Of a DNA stretch of 64,000 bases, positions 1-9,651 are shown piece after piece. The first letter of the stretch is position 1, and every line of letters begins with the position of its first letter. The position numbers and the translations under genes are program-made. The notes beneath the pieces are model-generated. The model searched no databases. It saw only the letters and a list, made by a program, of their open reading frames with translations, and was not told the DNA's origin. The stretch spans positions 1 through 64,000 of the forward strand of contig NZ_JXST01000021.1 in NCBI RefSeq assembly GCF_000878195.1. Direction: 5' to 3'. Source of the DNA: Mycolicibacterium llatzerense. Lineage in GTDB: Bacteria > Actinomycetota > Actinomycetes > Mycobacteriales > Mycobacteriaceae.

Positions 1-139
1 GGCGCCGAGCCCGGCACCGGCCCCCAACCCGTCCAGCCCCGCGCCTGCCCCAACCTCGCCTGCGGCTCCGTCCCCGACGGCCACGGCACTCCCTCCGCCA
101 CCTCAGGAGCCGGGCACAAACTGCCGGAACGCGTCATGA
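1..139 (+). CDS. pstP: PstP Ser/Thr phosphatase, C-terminal tail (partial)
   Basis: Only the last 46 codons are present, open from the left edge in frame 2 and ending at TGA 137-139. The stretch is Pro/Ala/Ser-rich and ends PPPPQEPGTNCRNAS, like the low-complexity extracellular tail of mycobacterial PstP, the PP2C phosphatase that reverses PknA/PknB phosphorylation. No catalytic domain is in view, so the call rests on the tail and on position immediately before rodA, where pstP sits in mycobacteria. It is probably cotranscribed with rodA, 28 bp downstream. Confidence 0.7.
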   Translation, partial: APSPAPAPNPSSPAPAPTSPAAPSPTATALPPPPQEPGTNCRNAS

Positions 140-167
140 CGCCCCGAGAGCGAGCGGGAGTCGAGGC

Positions 168-1583
168 ATGACGACGCAGCCGCAGTCTCCGGTTGCGGTC
201 GCTCCTCCACTGCCCAATCGGCGTAATTCCGAATTGGTGCTGCTGGGGTTCGCGGCCGTGATCACGACTGTGGCGCTGCTGATCGTCGAGGCCAACCAGG
301 AGTCCGGCCTGCAACTGGACCTCATCCAGTTCACCGTCGGCTTCGTCGTACTGTTCGGCGGTGCCCACCTGGCGGTGCGCCGCTACGCGCCGTACGCCGA
401 CCCGCTGCTGTTGCCCGTGGTCGCGTTGCTGAACGGCCTGGGCTTGGTGCTGATCTACCGGCTGGATCTGTCGGCGCACTCGCGGCCCGCGGGCATCCTG
501 CCCGGCGGCAACGCCAACCAGCAGATGCTGTGGACGCTGCTGGGCATTCTGGTGTTCACCGCGGTGCTGATGTTCGTGCACGACCACCGGATGCTGGCCC
601 GCTACGGCTACATCTGCGGCCTGTCCGGCTTGGTGCTGCTGGCCATCCCCGCGGTGCTGCCGGATTCGGTGGCCGAGCAGTACGGCGCCAAGATCTGGAT
701 CCGGTTGCCGGGCTTCTCCATTCAGCCCGCCGAGTTCTCCAAGATCCTGCTGCTGATCTTCTTCGCCAGCGTGCTGGTCACCAAGCGCAGCCTGTTCACC
801 AGTGCCGGCAAGCACATGTTCGGGCTGGACCTGCCGCGACCGCGCGACCTGGCGCCGCTGTTGGTGGCCTGGATCGGGTCCATCGGCGTGATGGTGTTCG
901 AGAAGGACCTCGGGGCGTCCCTGCTGCTCTACGCGACGTTCCTGGTGCTGCTGTACGTCGCCACCGAGAAGCTCAGCTGGGTGATCATCGGGCTGAGCTT
1001 GTTCTGCGTGGGCAGCCTGGTGGCGTACCACCTTTTCGATCACGTGCGGGTGCGCGTGCAGAACTGGCTGGACCCGTTCGCCGACCCCGACGGCGCCGGG
1101 TACCAGATGGTGCAGTCCCTGTTCAGCTTCGCCACCGGCGGCATCTTCGGTACCGGCCTGGGCAACGGTCAGCCCGGCACCGTGCCCGACGCCTCCACCG
1201 ACTTCATCATCGCGGTGGTGGGTGAGGAGCTCGGGCTCGTCGGCCTGGCCGCGGTGCTGATGCTGTACACGATCGTCGTGATCCGGGGTCTGCGCACCGC
1301 CATCGCGGTGCGGGACAGCTTCGGCAAGCTGCTCGCGGCCGGCCTCTCCGCCGCGCTGGCGCTGCAGCTGTTCATCGTCGTCGGCGGCGTCACCAAACTG
1401 ATCCCGCAGACCGGCCTGACCACACCGTGGATGTCGTACGGCGGCTCGTCCCTGCTGTCCAACTATGTGCTGCTGGCCCTGCTGCTGCGGGTCTCGCACG
1501 TCGCGCGCCGGCCGCTGTCCACCCGGGGCGCCAACGCGGCACCGATCGCGGCGGCCAACACCGAGGTGATCGAGAAGCAATGA
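168..1583 (+). CDS. rodA: RodA, SEDS-family peptidoglycan glycosyltransferase
   Basis: This 471-residue polytopic membrane protein has about twelve hydrophobic segments. The SEDS family (RodA/FtsW/SpoVE) polymerises lipid II into glycan strands and works with a class B penicillin-binding protein. Family motifs visible are FSIQPAEFSK near residues 183-192, FEKDLGASLL near 244-253 with the conserved catalytic Asp, and the GNGQPG...DFIIAVVGEELG block near 335-360. Length fits mycobacterial RodA (about 470). The ATG is preceded by a GGGAG-type ribosome site. The stop overlaps the pbpA start as ATGA, so translation is probably coupled to its partner transpeptidase. FtsW is the alternative paralogue, but the pstP/pbpA/pknA/pknB context identifies RodA. 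Confidence 0.95.
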   Translation: MTTQPQSPVAVAPPLPNRRNSELVLLGFAAVITTVALLIVEANQESGLQLDLIQFTVGFVVLFGGAHLAVRRYAPYADPLLLPVVALLNGLGLVLIYRLDLSAHSRPAGILPGGNANQQMLWTLLGILVFTAVLMFVHDHRMLARYGYICGLSGLVLLAIPAVLPDSVAEQYGAKIWIRLPGFSIQPAEFSKILLLIFFASVLVTKRSLFTSAGKHMFGLDLPRPRDLAPLLVAWIGSIGVMVFEKDLGASLLLYATFLVLLYVATEKLSWVIIGLSLFCVGSLVAYHLFDHVRVRVQNWLDPFADPDGAGYQMVQSLFSFATGGIFGTGLGNGQPGTVPDASTDFIIAVVGEELGLVGLAAVLMLYTIVVIRGLRTAIAVRDSFGKLLAAGLSAALALQLFIVVGGVTKLIPQTGLTTPWMSYGGSSLLSNYVLLALLLRVSHVARRPLSTRGANAAPIAAANTEVIEKQ

Positions 1584-3058
1584 ACACCTCGCTTCGTCGC
1601 GTCTCCGGACTGGTGATGGCACTGGTCGTGATGCTGCTGCTGAACGCCACCACCACCCAGGTGTTCGCCGCCGACAGCCTGCGCGCCGACCCGCGCAACC
1701 AGCGGGTGCTGCTCGACGAGTACTCGCGCCAGCGCGGCCAGATCACCGCCGGCGGCCAGCTGCTGGCGTACTCGATGCCGACCAACGGCCGGTTCCGCTA
1801 CCTCCGCATCTACCCGAACCCGCTGGTGTACGCGCCCGTCACCGGCTTCTACTCGCTGCAGTACTCGAGCACCGGCCTCGAGCGCGCCGAGGACAGCATC
1901 CTCAACGGCTCCGACGAGCGGCTGTTCGGCAACCGCATCGCCGACTTCTTCACGGGCCGCGATCCCCGCGGCGGCAACGTCGACACCACGATCGTGCCGC
2001 GGGTCCAGCAGGCCGCGTGGGACGCCATGCAGCAGGGCTGCGGCGGCAACCCATGCAAGGGTTCGGTGGTGGCGCTCGATCCGTCGACCGGCAAGATTCT
2101 GGCCATGGTGTCGTCTCCGTCGTACGACCCCAATCTGCTGGCCTCGCACGAGAGCGAACAGCAATCCGCCGCCTGGCAGGAGCTGCGCGACAACCCCGAT
2201 TCACCGCTGCAGAACCGGGCGATCTCCGAGACGTTCCCGCCGGGGTCGACGTTCAAGGTGCTGACCACCGCCGCGGCGCTGCAGGCCGGTGCCACCCCGG
2301 ACACCCAGCTGACCTCCGCAGCCCGAATCACGTTGCCGGACAGCACCGCGACGCTGGAGAACTACGGCGGCGCGGCGTGCGGCGGGGGCCCGACGGTGTC
2401 CTTGCGCGAGGCGTTCGCCAAGTCCTGCAACACCGCCTTCGTCGAACTGGGCCTGCACAACGGGGCCGACGCGATGCGGACCATGGCCAAGCAGTTCGGC
2501 CTGGACACCCCGCCGCCGTCGATTCCGCTGCAGGTCGCGGAGTCGACCGTCGGCCCGATCTCCGACGCCCCGGCCCTGGGTATCTCCAGCATCGGCCAGA
2601 AGGACGTCGCCCTGACCCCGCTGCAGAACGCGATGGTTGCCGCGACCATCGCCAACGGCGGCGTCAGCATGGCCCCGTACCTGGTCGATGACCTGAAGGG
2701 ACCTGACCTTTCCAACATCGCGGCTACCTCACCGCACCAACAGCGGCGGGCCATCTCATCCCAGGTCGCGGCTACACTTACGGATCTGATGGTCGGCGCC
2801 GAGCAGGTGACGCAGCAGAAGGGAGCCATAGCCGGCGTGCAGATCGCATCAAAGACGGGCACGGCCGAACACGGCACCGATCCACGTCACACACCACCAC
2901 ACGCGTGGTACATCGCTTTTGCCCCGGCGAAATCCCCGAAGGTCGCCGTCGCCGTCCTAGTGGAGAATGGTGGAGACCGTTTGTCCGCGACCGGCGGTGC
3001 GCTGGCCGCACCCATCGGGCGGGCCACCATCGCCGCGGCGCTACGGGAGGGATCATGA
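1580..3058 (+). CDS. pbpA: PbpA, class B penicillin-binding protein (D,D-transpeptidase)
   Basis: The protein has 492 residues, with an N-terminal membrane anchor at about 8-30, a dimerisation region and a C-terminal transpeptidase domain. The penicillin-binding triads are SxxK at Ser223-Lys226 (GSTFK), SxN in AKSCNTAF, and KTG in [10 protein letters not shown]. The serine matches the known active site of M. tuberculosis PBPA. It crosslinks peptidoglycan in the periplasm and is a PknB substrate in mycobacteria. I chose the ATG at 1580, which overlaps the rodA TGA, over an upstream in-frame start because it gives the family length of about 491 and a normal membrane anchor. Its own stop overlaps the pknA ATG. 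Confidence 0.95.
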   Translation: MNTSLRRVSGLVMALVVMLLLNATTTQVFAADSLRADPRNQRVLLDEYSRQRGQITAGGQLLAYSMPTNGRFRYLRIYPNPLVYAPVTGFYSLQYSSTGLERAEDSILNGSDERLFGNRIADFFTGRDPRGGNVDTTIVPRVQQAAWDAMQQGCGGNPCKGSVVALDPSTGKILAMVSSPSYDPNLLASHESEQQSAAWQELRDNPDSPLQNRAISETFPPGSTFKVLTTAAALQAGATPDTQLTSAARITLPDSTATLENYGGAACGGGPTVSLREAFAKSCNTAFVELGLHNGADAMRTMAKQFGLDTPPPSIPLQVAESTVGPISDAPALGISSIGQKDVALTPLQNAMVAATIANGGVSMAPYLVDDLKGPDLSNIAATSPHQQRRAISSQVAATLTDLMVGAEQVTQQKGAIAGVQIASKTGTAEHGTDPRHTPPHAWYIAFAPAKSPKVAVAVLVENGGDRLSATGGALAAPIGRATIAAALREGS

Positions 3059-4287
3059 GCGCGCGGGTCGGAGTCACACTTTCCGGCCGCTATCGACTTC
3101 AGCGACTCATCGCCACTGGCGGCATGGGTCAAGTCTGGGAGGGCGTCGACAGCAGGCTCGGCCGACAGGTCGCCATCAAGGTGCTAAAGGCCGAGTACTC
3201 GACCGACCCTGAGTTCGTCGAGCGGTTCCGCGCCGAGGCGCGCACGGTGGCGATGCTGAATCACCCCGGCATCGCCAGCGTCTACGACTACGGCGAGACC
3301 GAGCTCGACGATTCCGGCCGCACCGCCTACCTGGTCATGGAGCTCGTCAACGGCGAGCCGTTGAACTCGGTGATCAAGCGCACCGGCCGGCTGTCGCTGC
3401 GGCACTCGCTGGACATGCTGGAGCAGACAGGGCGGGCCCTGCAGGTCGCGCACAGCGCAGGCCTGGTGCACCGCGACGTCAAGCCCGGCAACATCATGAT
3501 CACCCCGACCGGCCAGGTGAAGCTCACCGACTTCGGCATCGCCAAGGCGGTCGACGCGGCTCCCGTCACCCAGACGGGCATGGTGATGGGCACCGCCCAG
3601 TACATCGCGCCCGAGCAGGCCCTGGGCCACGACGCCACCGCGGCCAGCGACGTCTACTCGCTCGGCGTCGTCGGCTACGAGTCCGTGTCCGGCCGGCGGC
3701 CGTTCACCGGCGACGGCGCCCTGACTGTCGCGATGAAGCACATCAAGGAAGCGCCGCCACCACTGCCGTCCGACCTGCCCCCGAACGTCCGCGAGCTGAT
3801 CGAGATCAGCCTCGCGAAGGACGCCATCCACCGCTACCGCAGCGGCGGACCGTTCGCCGACGCCGTCGCCGCGGTCCGGGCCGGACGCCGCCCCCCGCGG
3901 CCCAACCAGGCGCCGACCATCGGCCGGGCTGCTCCGGCGGCGATTCCGTCGAGCACGCAGGCCCGCACGAGCAACGAACTGGCTGTGCGTCCGGCACCGG
4001 CAACCCCGCGGCCCCGGCCCGCTGCCGGTAGCCATCGGCCGGCCCCGCCCGCGCGGCGGACTTTCTCGCCAGGTCAGCGCGCCCTGTTGTGGGCGGCTGG
4101 TGTCCTGGGTGCGCTGGCGATCGTCATCGCGATCCTGATCGTGCTCAACGCGCAGGACCGGCAGGACCAGAAGAACCAGCAGCAGTCCACTGTCACCAAC
4201 ACCATCACCGAGACCACGAAGACGCCCGGCGCACCGGCGGGTCAGTCGGCTTCGCTCCCTGAATTGTCAGGACCGGCCATTTCATGA
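3055..4287 (+). CDS. pknA: PknA, transmembrane Ser/Thr protein kinase
   Basis: A 410-residue Hanks-type kinase. The glycine loop [10 protein letters not shown] (21-30), ATP lysine Lys42, catalytic loop HRDVKPGN with Asp141, DFG at Asp159, and activation-loop Thr172 and Thr174 match the known mycobacterial autophosphorylation sites. A Pro/Ala-rich juxtamembrane linker precedes one transmembrane helix near 345-367. The extracellular tail is short, with no PASTA repeats. It controls cell shape and division together with PknB. ATG at 3055 overlaps the pbpA stop. The protein is a little shorter than the M. tuberculosis enzyme (431), the difference lying in the linker and tail. Confidence 0.95.
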   Translation: MSARVGVTLSGRYRLQRLIATGGMGQVWEGVDSRLGRQVAIKVLKAEYSTDPEFVERFRAEARTVAMLNHPGIASVYDYGETELDDSGRTAYLVMELVNGEPLNSVIKRTGRLSLRHSLDMLEQTGRALQVAHSAGLVHRDVKPGNIMITPTGQVKLTDFGIAKAVDAAPVTQTGMVMGTAQYIAPEQALGHDATAASDVYSLGVVGYESVSGRRPFTGDGALTVAMKHIKEAPPPLPSDLPPNVRELIEISLAKDAIHRYRSGGPFADAVAAVRAGRRPPRPNQAPTIGRAAPAAIPSSTQARTSNELAVRPAPATPRPRPAAGSHRPAPPARRTFSPGQRALLWAAGVLGALAIVIAILIVLNAQDRQDQKNQQQSTVTNTITETTKTPGAPAGQSASLPELSGPAIS

Positions 4288-6167
4288 CCACGCCCCAGCA
4301 CCTCTCCGACCGCTACGAACTGGGGGACATCCTCGGTTTCGGCGGCATGTCCGAGGTTCACCTCGGCCGCGATCTACGTCTGCACCGCGACGTGGCGGTC
4401 AAGGTGCTGCGCGCCGACCTGGCTCGGGACCCGAGCTTCTACCTGCGTTTCCGCCGGGAAGCGCAGAACGCCGCGGCGCTGAACCACCCGGCGATCGTCG
4501 CGGTCTACGACACCGGTGAGGCCGAGACCCCCAACGGCCCGCTGCCGTACATCGTCATGGAGTACGTCGACGGCGTGACGCTGCGCGACATCGTGCACAC
4601 GGAGGGGCCGCTGCCGCAGCAGCGCGCCATCGAGATCATCGCCGACGCCTGCCAGGCCCTGAACTTCAGCCACCAGCACGGCATCGTGCACCGGGACATC
4701 AAGCCGGCGAACATCATGATCAGCAAGGCCAATGCGGTCAAGGTCATGGACTTCGGCATCGCCCGCGCCATCGCCGACAGCAGCAACCGGATGACGCAGA
4801 CCGCGGCGGTCATCGGCACCGCCCAGTACCTGTCACCCGAGCAGGCCAGCGGGCAGAACGTCGACGCCCGCTCGGACGTGTATTCGCTGGGCTGCGTGCT
4901 CTACGAACTGATCACCGGTGAGCCGCCGTTCGTCGGCGACTCCCCGGTCGCGGTGGCCTACCAGCACGTCCGCGAGGACCCGGTGCCGCCGTCGCAGCGG
5001 CACGCCGGGATCTCTCCCGAGCTGGACGCCGTCGTGCTCAAGGCCCTGGCGAAGAACCCGGACAACCGGTACCAGAGCGCCGCGGACATGCGGAACGACC
5101 TGATCCGCGTGCACGCCGGCGAAGCTCCCGACGCGCCCAAGGTGCTCACCGACGCCGAGCGCACCGCAATGATGGGCACCGGCGGCTTCGGTGGGCCGCG
5201 CAGCATGATGCCCGAGCAGATCACCGTCACCCCGCAGCCGTACCGCTCGACGGATCGGGCCGCCACGCCGATCGGTCGCTGGCTCATCGCCGCCGCCATC
5301 CTGGCCGTGCTGACGGTCGTCGTCACCGTGGCCATCAACCTGATCAACGGCAAGCCGCACGACCAGCAGATTCCGGACGTGCGCGGGCTGGCTCAGGCGG
5401 ACGCCGTCGCCAATCTGCAGAACCGCGGCTTCAAGACCCGCACGCAGCAGCGGCCCGACTCCACCGTGGCGCCGGACCACGTCATCGGCACCGAGCCGTC
5501 GGCCAACACATCGGTGGCCGCCGGCGACGAGGTGACCATCAACATCTCCACCGGTCCCGAGCAGCGCGAGGTCCCCGACGTCTCGAAGCTCTCGCCTTCC
5601 GACGCGATGGCCAAGCTGCAGTCCGCGGGTTTCCGGAACATCCAGCAGACGGTGTCGCAGTCGCTGCCGGACCAGAAGGACCGGGTCATCGCGACCAACC
5701 CGCCGGCCCACCAGACGTCGGCCATCACCAACGTGATCACGATCATCGTCGGCTCCGGGCCCGGTCTGGTGCCCATCCCCGATGTCGGCGGACAGACCGT
5801 CGAGGTCGCGACCAAGAACCTCAATACCGTCGGCTTCGCCACGATCTTGACGGCGCCGACCGACAGCCCGAAGCCGGCCGGCGAGATCATCGCGAGCGAT
5901 CCGCCGGCGGGTACGCCGACGGCCAAGGACGCACCGATCACGCTGAAGGTCTCGCAGGGCAACCAGTTCGTCATGCCGAACCTGGCCGGTCAGTTCTGGA
6001 CCGACGCCGAGCCGAACCTGCGCGCCCTGGGCTGGACCGGCGTGCTGATCAAGGGCGCCGACGTGCAGAACAGCGGTCAGCGCAGCAATGCGGTGGTCAG
6101 CCAGATGCCGGCAGCCGGTAGCGGCGTCAACTTCGGCGCGTCGATCACGCTGAGCTTCGCTTCGTAG
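4284..6167 (+). CDS. pknB: PknB, PASTA-domain Ser/Thr protein kinase
   Basis: This 627-residue kinase is nearly identical in length to M. tuberculosis PknB (626). Visible are GFGGMSEV (18-25), Lys40, HRDIKPAN with Asp138, DFG at Asp156, and activation-loop Thr171 and Thr173. One transmembrane helix lies near 332-353, followed by four extracellular PASTA repeats to the C terminus that sense muropeptides or lipid II. PknB is essential. It phosphorylates CwlM and the MurJ pseudokinase, both encoded further along this window. Start ATG overlaps the pknA stop, so rodA-pbpA-pknA-pknB reads as one translationally coupled unit. Confidence 0.97.
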   Translation: MTTPQHLSDRYELGDILGFGGMSEVHLGRDLRLHRDVAVKVLRADLARDPSFYLRFRREAQNAAALNHPAIVAVYDTGEAETPNGPLPYIVMEYVDGVTLRDIVHTEGPLPQQRAIEIIADACQALNFSHQHGIVHRDIKPANIMISKANAVKVMDFGIARAIADSSNRMTQTAAVIGTAQYLSPEQASGQNVDARSDVYSLGCVLYELITGEPPFVGDSPVAVAYQHVREDPVPPSQRHAGISPELDAVVLKALAKNPDNRYQSAADMRNDLIRVHAGEAPDAPKVLTDAERTAMMGTGGFGGPRSMMPEQITVTPQPYRSTDRAATPIGRWLIAAAILAVLTVVVTVAINLINGKPHDQQIPDVRGLAQADAVANLQNRGFKTRTQQRPDSTVAPDHVIGTEPSANTSVAAGDEVTINISTGPEQREVPDVSKLSPSDAMAKLQSAGFRNIQQTVSQSLPDQKDRVIATNPPAHQTSAITNVITIIVGSGPGLVPIPDVGGQTVEVATKNLNTVGFATILTAPTDSPKPAGEIIASDPPAGTPTAKDAPITLKVSQGNQFVMPNLAGQFWTDAEPNLRALGWTGVLIKGADVQNSGQRSNAVVSQMPAAGSGVNFGASITLSFAS

Positions 6168-6196
6168 TCTTGCGGGGGACGTTCTGGCAGGCCGTT

Positions 6197-6451
6197 GCTC
6201 GCACTTTTACGCCATGAAGTGAGAGTCAGTCACCCAGCGGCCCAACATCGCGTTGACTCTCACCTCAGGGACACGGCCACTCGGTCTTTTGCGACATCAG
6301 GTCAGGGTCAACGGGATTCCGGCCCCAGCAGACGTTGACTCTCACCTCAGGGCCGTGGTTACTCGCACTTCCGCGCCATGAAGTGAGAGTCAACGACCCG
6401 GGCAGCCCACAACGGCGTCCACCCTGAACCCACGGCACACGCCACTCGCAC
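6197..6451. repeat. Imperfect tandem repeat, period about 82 bp, with internal inverted pairs
   Basis: The pknB-trpG gap (6168-6475) holds no gene but about three copies of an 82-83 bp unit. The unit marker ACTCGCAC or a close variant recurs at 6197, 6279, 6361 and 6444. Two copies contain CCATGAAGTGAGAGTCA (from 6212 and 6376), and two contain GTTGACTCTCACCTCAGGG (6252-6270 and 6334-6352). GTGAGAGTCAAC and GTTGACTCTCAC are exact reverse complements, so each unit can fold into a hairpin. The array lies between convergent genes and may also act as a bidirectional terminator. The middle copy is more diverged. This is a reading by eye; alignment would refine the ends. Confidence 0.75.
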
Positions 6452-6475
6452 TGCGTGGATGGAAGCTCGGCGGAA

Positions 6476-7144
6476 TTAGGCCGTACGGGTCGCGGCCGAG
6501 ACGGCGTCGGCGACTTCCTGCTCGAGACGACTGACCAGTCCCTCGTCGGGCGCCTGACCGCAGAAGGCGAGCCAGTTGGCCAGCATCCGGTGACCGCCCT
6601 GCGTCAGGATGCTCTCCGGGTGGAACTGGACCCCGTGGATCGGCAGCTCGCGGTGCCGGACGGCCATGATGACGCCGCTGTCGGTGTGGCCGATGGCCTC
6701 CAGCTCATCCGGCAGGGTCTCCGGCAGGATGGTCAGCGAGTGGTAGCGGGTGGCCGTGAACGGGTCCGGAAGTCCTTGCAGCACACCACTATTCGCGTGA
6801 TGAACCAGGCTGGTCTTGCCGTGCAGCAGTTCCGGGGCGCGGTCCACCGTGCCACCGAAGGCCACCCCGATGGCCTGGTGTCCCAGGCACACCCCGAGTA
6901 GGGGAGTGCGGGTCTCGGCGCAGGCGCGCACCAACGGAATGGACGCACCGGCGCGCTCGGGCGTACCTGGACCGGGGCTCACCAGAATCCCGTCGAACTC
7001 CTCGGCCACGGCGGCGACGCCCTCGGGGGTGGAGACGCGCTCGTCGTCGCTACGCCAGACCTGCGCGTGCACCCCGAGCTGACCCAGGTACTGGACCAGG
7101 TTGAACACGAAGCTGTCGTAGTTGTCGAGGACGAGAACCTGCAT
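6476..7144 (-). CDS. trpG: Glutamine amidotransferase, anthranilate/aminodeoxychorismate synthase component II
   Basis: A 222-residue class I glutamine amidotransferase. It begins MQVLVLDNYDSFVFNLVQYL. The nucleophile elbow GVCLGHQAIG contains the catalytic Cys, and the late motif HGVQFHPESI carries the catalytic His and Glu. It supplies ammonia from glutamine to TrpE (tryptophan) or PabB (folate), and mycobacteria appear to use one subunit for both. Location beside pknB and the DUF881 gene matches Rv0013. A TAGCCT hexamer (7151-7156, minus strand) lies 6 nt before the ATG with no Shine-Dalgarno, which suggests a leaderless transcript. Confidence 0.9.
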   Translation of the reverse strand: MQVLVLDNYDSFVFNLVQYLGQLGVHAQVWRSDDERVSTPEGVAAVAEEFDGILVSPGPGTPERAGASIPLVRACAETRTPLLGVCLGHQAIGVAFGGTVDRAPELLHGKTSLVHHANSGVLQGLPDPFTATRYHSLTILPETLPDELEAIGHTDSGVIMAVRHRELPIHGVQFHPESILTQGGHRMLANWLAFCGQAPDEGLVSRLEQEVADAVSAATRTA

Positions 7145-7181
7145 GCCGCCAGGCTACTGGGTCACCGACAGACCCGATCAA

Positions 7182-8003
7182 TCAATATGTGACCGGTCCA
7201 GCCGGTTTGGCGTACTGCAGCTTCAGCGGCATCCGGTGGCCGACGACGTCGACCGACGCCCGCGGCTCCTCGGTGTAGCCGAGCCCGAACCGCACCACGT
7301 ACTGCTTGTACAAGGTCACCAACGGCGCGGCGGCCAGCGCGGCCCGCATGCCCTCGACGTTGCCGATCACGGTCACGACGTAGGGCGGGCTGTAGGTCCG
7401 GCCGTTGAGCAACAGGGTGTTCCCGACGCAGCGTGGAGCCGACGTGGCCAGGATCCGCTGGTCCTGCATCTGGACGGCCTCGGCCCCGCCCAACCACAGT
7501 GCGTTGAGCACCGCCTGGACGTCCTGTTGATGCACGACCAGGTCGTCGGGGGTGGCGTCGCGCGGGTACTGACCCTGCGCATTGCGCTGCGCGTCGTTGA
7601 GGGTGATCACCAGGCCCGGTCCACGCATGGGATCGAGGCCCAGCTCCAGGCCGAGCTCGTTGGCGCGGCTCGTGATGGCGCCGAGCGCGGCATCGGCGCC
7701 GGGCGTACCGCCGTGGTGATTCTCGAGCTGATGCTGCAGGTTGTCACGCTCGGCGGTCCGGGTGGCGACGGTGCGTTGCGCCTCTTTCACCATGTCGACG
7801 AGGCGGGGCGCGTCGCTGCGCCGGATCTCGCTGCCGCCGGACACGCTGTGGGTGGTGGCCAGCAGGAGGCCGGCAAGCACACAGACCACCGGCACACCGA
7901 ATCGCCAGGCGGAGTGGCGGGCCGGCTGGGCAGGTTCCGAGGTCCCAGCCGTCCACCAGGGCCTGCGAGGCGACACGTCTTCTGCGTTAGGCTCTGAGTG
8001 CAT
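7182..8003 (-). CDS. DUF881 membrane protein (Rv0012-like)
   Basis: A 273-residue protein with a short cytoplasmic N terminus, one transmembrane segment (around [20 protein letters not shown]), a coiled-coil-like stretch ([20 protein letters not shown]) and a C-terminal DUF881 domain. DUF881 proteins sit beside division or wall genes in Actinobacteria and Firmicutes, and their function is unknown. An in-frame ATG lies 27 codons upstream, but I chose 8003 because GGAG sits a few bases before it and the longer form would overlap crgA. It is divergent from crgA, the same arrangement as Rv0012/Rv0011c. Confidence 0.85.
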   Translation of the reverse strand: MHSEPNAEDVSPRRPWWTAGTSEPAQPARHSAWRFGVPVVCVLAGLLLATTHSVSGGSEIRRSDAPRLVDMVKEAQRTVATRTAERDNLQHQLENHHGGTPGADAALGAITSRANELGLELGLDPMRGPGLVITLNDAQRNAQGQYPRDATPDDLVVHQQDVQAVLNALWLGGAEAVQMQDQRILATSAPRCVGNTLLLNGRTYSPPYVVTVIGNVEGMRAALAAAPLVTLYKQYVVRFGLGYTEEPRASVDVVGHRMPLKLQYAKPAGPVTY

Positions 8004-8083
8004 ACCGCTCCATCGTCGCACCGAATTGCCGGTTTTTCTCCACCGGCCCGGATGTGCGGCACCGACTGTCCGCGAAGGTACCA

Positions 8084-8368
8084 ATGCCCAAGTCCAAGGT
8101 TCGCAAGAAGAACGACTTCACCATCAACCCGGTGAGTCGGACGCCGGTGAAGGTCAAGGCCGGACCGTCGAGCGTGTGGTTCGTGGTGTTCTTCTGCTCG
8201 CTGATGCTGATCGGCCTGATCTGGCTGGCGGTCTTCCAGCTCGCCGCGCTGAACCCGGCCGGTACGCCCCACCTGCTGCAGTGGATGGCCGATCTCGCCC
8301 AGTGGAACTACGCGATCGCCTTCGCATTCATGATCACCGGTCTGCTGCTGACCATGCGGTGGCGCTGA
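8084..8368 (+). CDS. crgA: CrgA, cell-division membrane protein
   Basis: The 94-residue protein begins [12 protein letters not shown] and has two transmembrane helices, approximately 30-52 and 70-90, ending [12 protein letters not shown]. This is almost the M. tuberculosis CrgA sequence (93 aa). CrgA is a small divisome scaffold that binds FtsZ, FtsQ, FtsI and CwsA. ATG 8084 is preceded by GAAGG. Its partner cwsA lies 1.3 kb downstream on the same strand. Confidence 0.96.
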   Translation: MPKSKVRKKNDFTINPVSRTPVKVKAGPSSVWFVVFFCSLMLIGLIWLAVFQLAALNPAGTPHLLQWMADLAQWNYAIAFAFMITGLLLTMRWR

Positions 8369-8406
8369 GCTGCGTGAACGGCCCCGGTTCGTTACATACC
8401 GGTCTC

Positions 8407-8490
8407 GTTACGTAACCCAACTGGCAACCTAGCGGTCACGCAATCACATCGATGTGATTCATCCCCATTGGGGATAGTGCCTGTGGATAA
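8407..8490. promoter_or_regulatory. Palindrome cluster plus a perfect DnaA box upstream of the PH-domain gene
   Basis: Within the 148-bp crgA-PH gap there are GTTACGTAAC (8407-8416), the 18-bp perfect palindrome AATCACATCGATGTGATT (8442-8459), an ATCCCC-ATT-GGGGAT inverted repeat (8461-8475) and TGTGGATAA (8482-8490), which is the complement of the consensus DnaA box TTATCCACA. They lie 27-110 bp before the next start, a plausible operator zone. The binding proteins are unknown, and part of the cluster may instead terminate crgA transcription. Confidence 0.5.
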
Positions 8491-8516
8491 CTTGCCCCTG
8501 AGGGTGTGGACATCTC

Positions 8517-8930
8517 ATGGAACAAGCTCAATGGAGCCCCCCGACTGCCGGCATCGTGGCCTGTGGAGCATTCGGCGTCGTACTGACGGCAGTGGCCCTG
8601 ACATCGGTCACTGACCTGCCCGGACGCCTTCTTGGCGGCATCGCGGCCATCGGTCTGCTGGTGTTCGCCGTCATGTCCTGGCGGGCGCGGCCGAAGCTCG
8701 CCATCACCCCGGCGGGGCTGGTGGTGCGCGGGTGGTTCAGCACCCAGACTTATGCACAGGCCGACCTCAAGAGTGTGCGGATCACCGAGTTCCGCCGGCT
8801 GACCCGCAAGGTGCGGCTCTTGGAGCTCGACACCGTCGACGACCGGCTCCTGGTCTTCACGCGATGGGATGTCGGCACCGACCCCATCAACGTCCTCGAC
8901 GCCCTGACCGACGCCGGCCTGATTCCTTAG
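8517..8930 (+). CDS. PH-domain membrane protein (Rv0010c-like)
   Basis: A 137-residue protein with two N-terminal hydrophobic segments (about 12-30 and 36-52), then a bacterial PH-like (bPH2/DUF2581-type) domain containing PAGLVVRGWFSTQTYAQADL and ending DALTDAGLIP. Position between crgA and ppiA matches Rv0010c, a conserved membrane protein with no assigned biochemical role. A GAGGG stretch lies about 13 bases before the ATG. Confidence 0.82.
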   Translation: MEQAQWSPPTAGIVACGAFGVVLTAVALTSVTDLPGRLLGGIAAIGLLVFAVMSWRARPKLAITPAGLVVRGWFSTQTYAQADLKSVRITEFRRLTRKVRLLELDTVDDRLLVFTRWDVGTDPINVLDALTDAGLIP

Positions 8931-8943
8931 TTCCAACGCAAAC

Positions 8944-8976
8944 GGCGCGACAGCCCCGGTGGGGGACTGCCGCGCC
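8944..8976. terminator. Imperfect GC-rich hairpin between convergent genes
   Basis: GGCGCGACAGCCCC and GGGGACTGCCGCGCC form a near-perfect stem around a GGT(G) loop, directly between the stop codons of the PH-domain gene (+) and ppiA (-). There is no T-run, as is common for mycobacterial terminators. It is probably bidirectional. Confidence 0.5.
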
Positions 8977-8992
8977 GCGCGTCAGGCTGGGA

Positions 8993-9520
8993 TCAGGAAA
9001 TGGTGACCGAGTCGACGACGACTGCCTCGGTCGGGCGGTCGCCGCGGTCGACGGACGTGGTGGCGATGGCGTCCACGACCTTCTGAGACTCCGCATCGAC
9101 GACCTCACCGAAGATGGTGTGGCGACGGTTCAGGTGCGGGGTGGGGCCGACGGTGATGAAGAACTGCGAACCGTTGGTGCCCGGGCCGGCGTTGGCCATG
9201 GCCAGCAGGTACGGCTTGTCGAACTGCAGCTCCGGGTGGAACTCGTCGGCGAACTGGTAGCCCGGGCCGCCGCGGCCGGTGCCGGTCGGGTCGCCGCCCT
9301 GGATCATGAAGCCGTCGATGACGCGGTGGAAGACGACGCCGTCGTAGAACGGGCCGGAGGTGCCGCCCGAGGCGTTCTCGGTGGAGTAATCCTTGGTGCC
9401 CTGGGCCAGACCAACGAAGTTGGCGACGGTCTTGGGCGCGTGGTTACCGAACAAAGCAATCTTGATGTCGCCGCGGTTGGTGTGCAGCGTCGCGGTCGCG
9501 GTCTGAATAGGGCTCGTCAC
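8993..9520 (-). CDS. ppiA: PpiA, cyclophilin-type peptidyl-prolyl isomerase
   Basis: This 175-residue cyclophilin catalyses cis-trans isomerisation of Xaa-Pro bonds. Family motifs are [21 protein letters not shown] with the catalytic Arg, [20 protein letters not shown], and [13 protein letters not shown]. No signal peptide is visible, so it is probably cytoplasmic. The start is GTG at 9520. A CAGACT element lies 8 nt upstream and no Shine-Dalgarno is evident, so it may be leaderless. The location matches Rv0009. Confidence 0.95.
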   Translation of the reverse strand: MTSPIQTATATLHTNRGDIKIALFGNHAPKTVANFVGLAQGTKDYSTENASGGTSGPFYDGVVFHRVIDGFMIQGGDPTGTGRGGPGYQFADEFHPELQFDKPYLLAMANAGPGTNGSQFFITVGPTPHLNRRHTIFGEVVDAESQKVVDAIATTSVDRGDRPTEAVVVDSVTIS

Positions 9521-9651
9521 GGAAAGTCAGTCTGCCACTCACATTTAAGACCCCGAAGTCGCCCCCACCGAATAACGTGGAAGGCCTAGCGTAGAGCCAA
9601 GCCCCCGCTTGGGAGGTCTGCAGAAATCGTGTCCGGCAGAGAGGTTGGTTG

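Noticed and set aside
6197-6451. CRISPR array
   Set aside because: The units are contiguous 82-bp tandem copies with inverted halves, not short identical repeats with unique spacers, and no cas gene is present.
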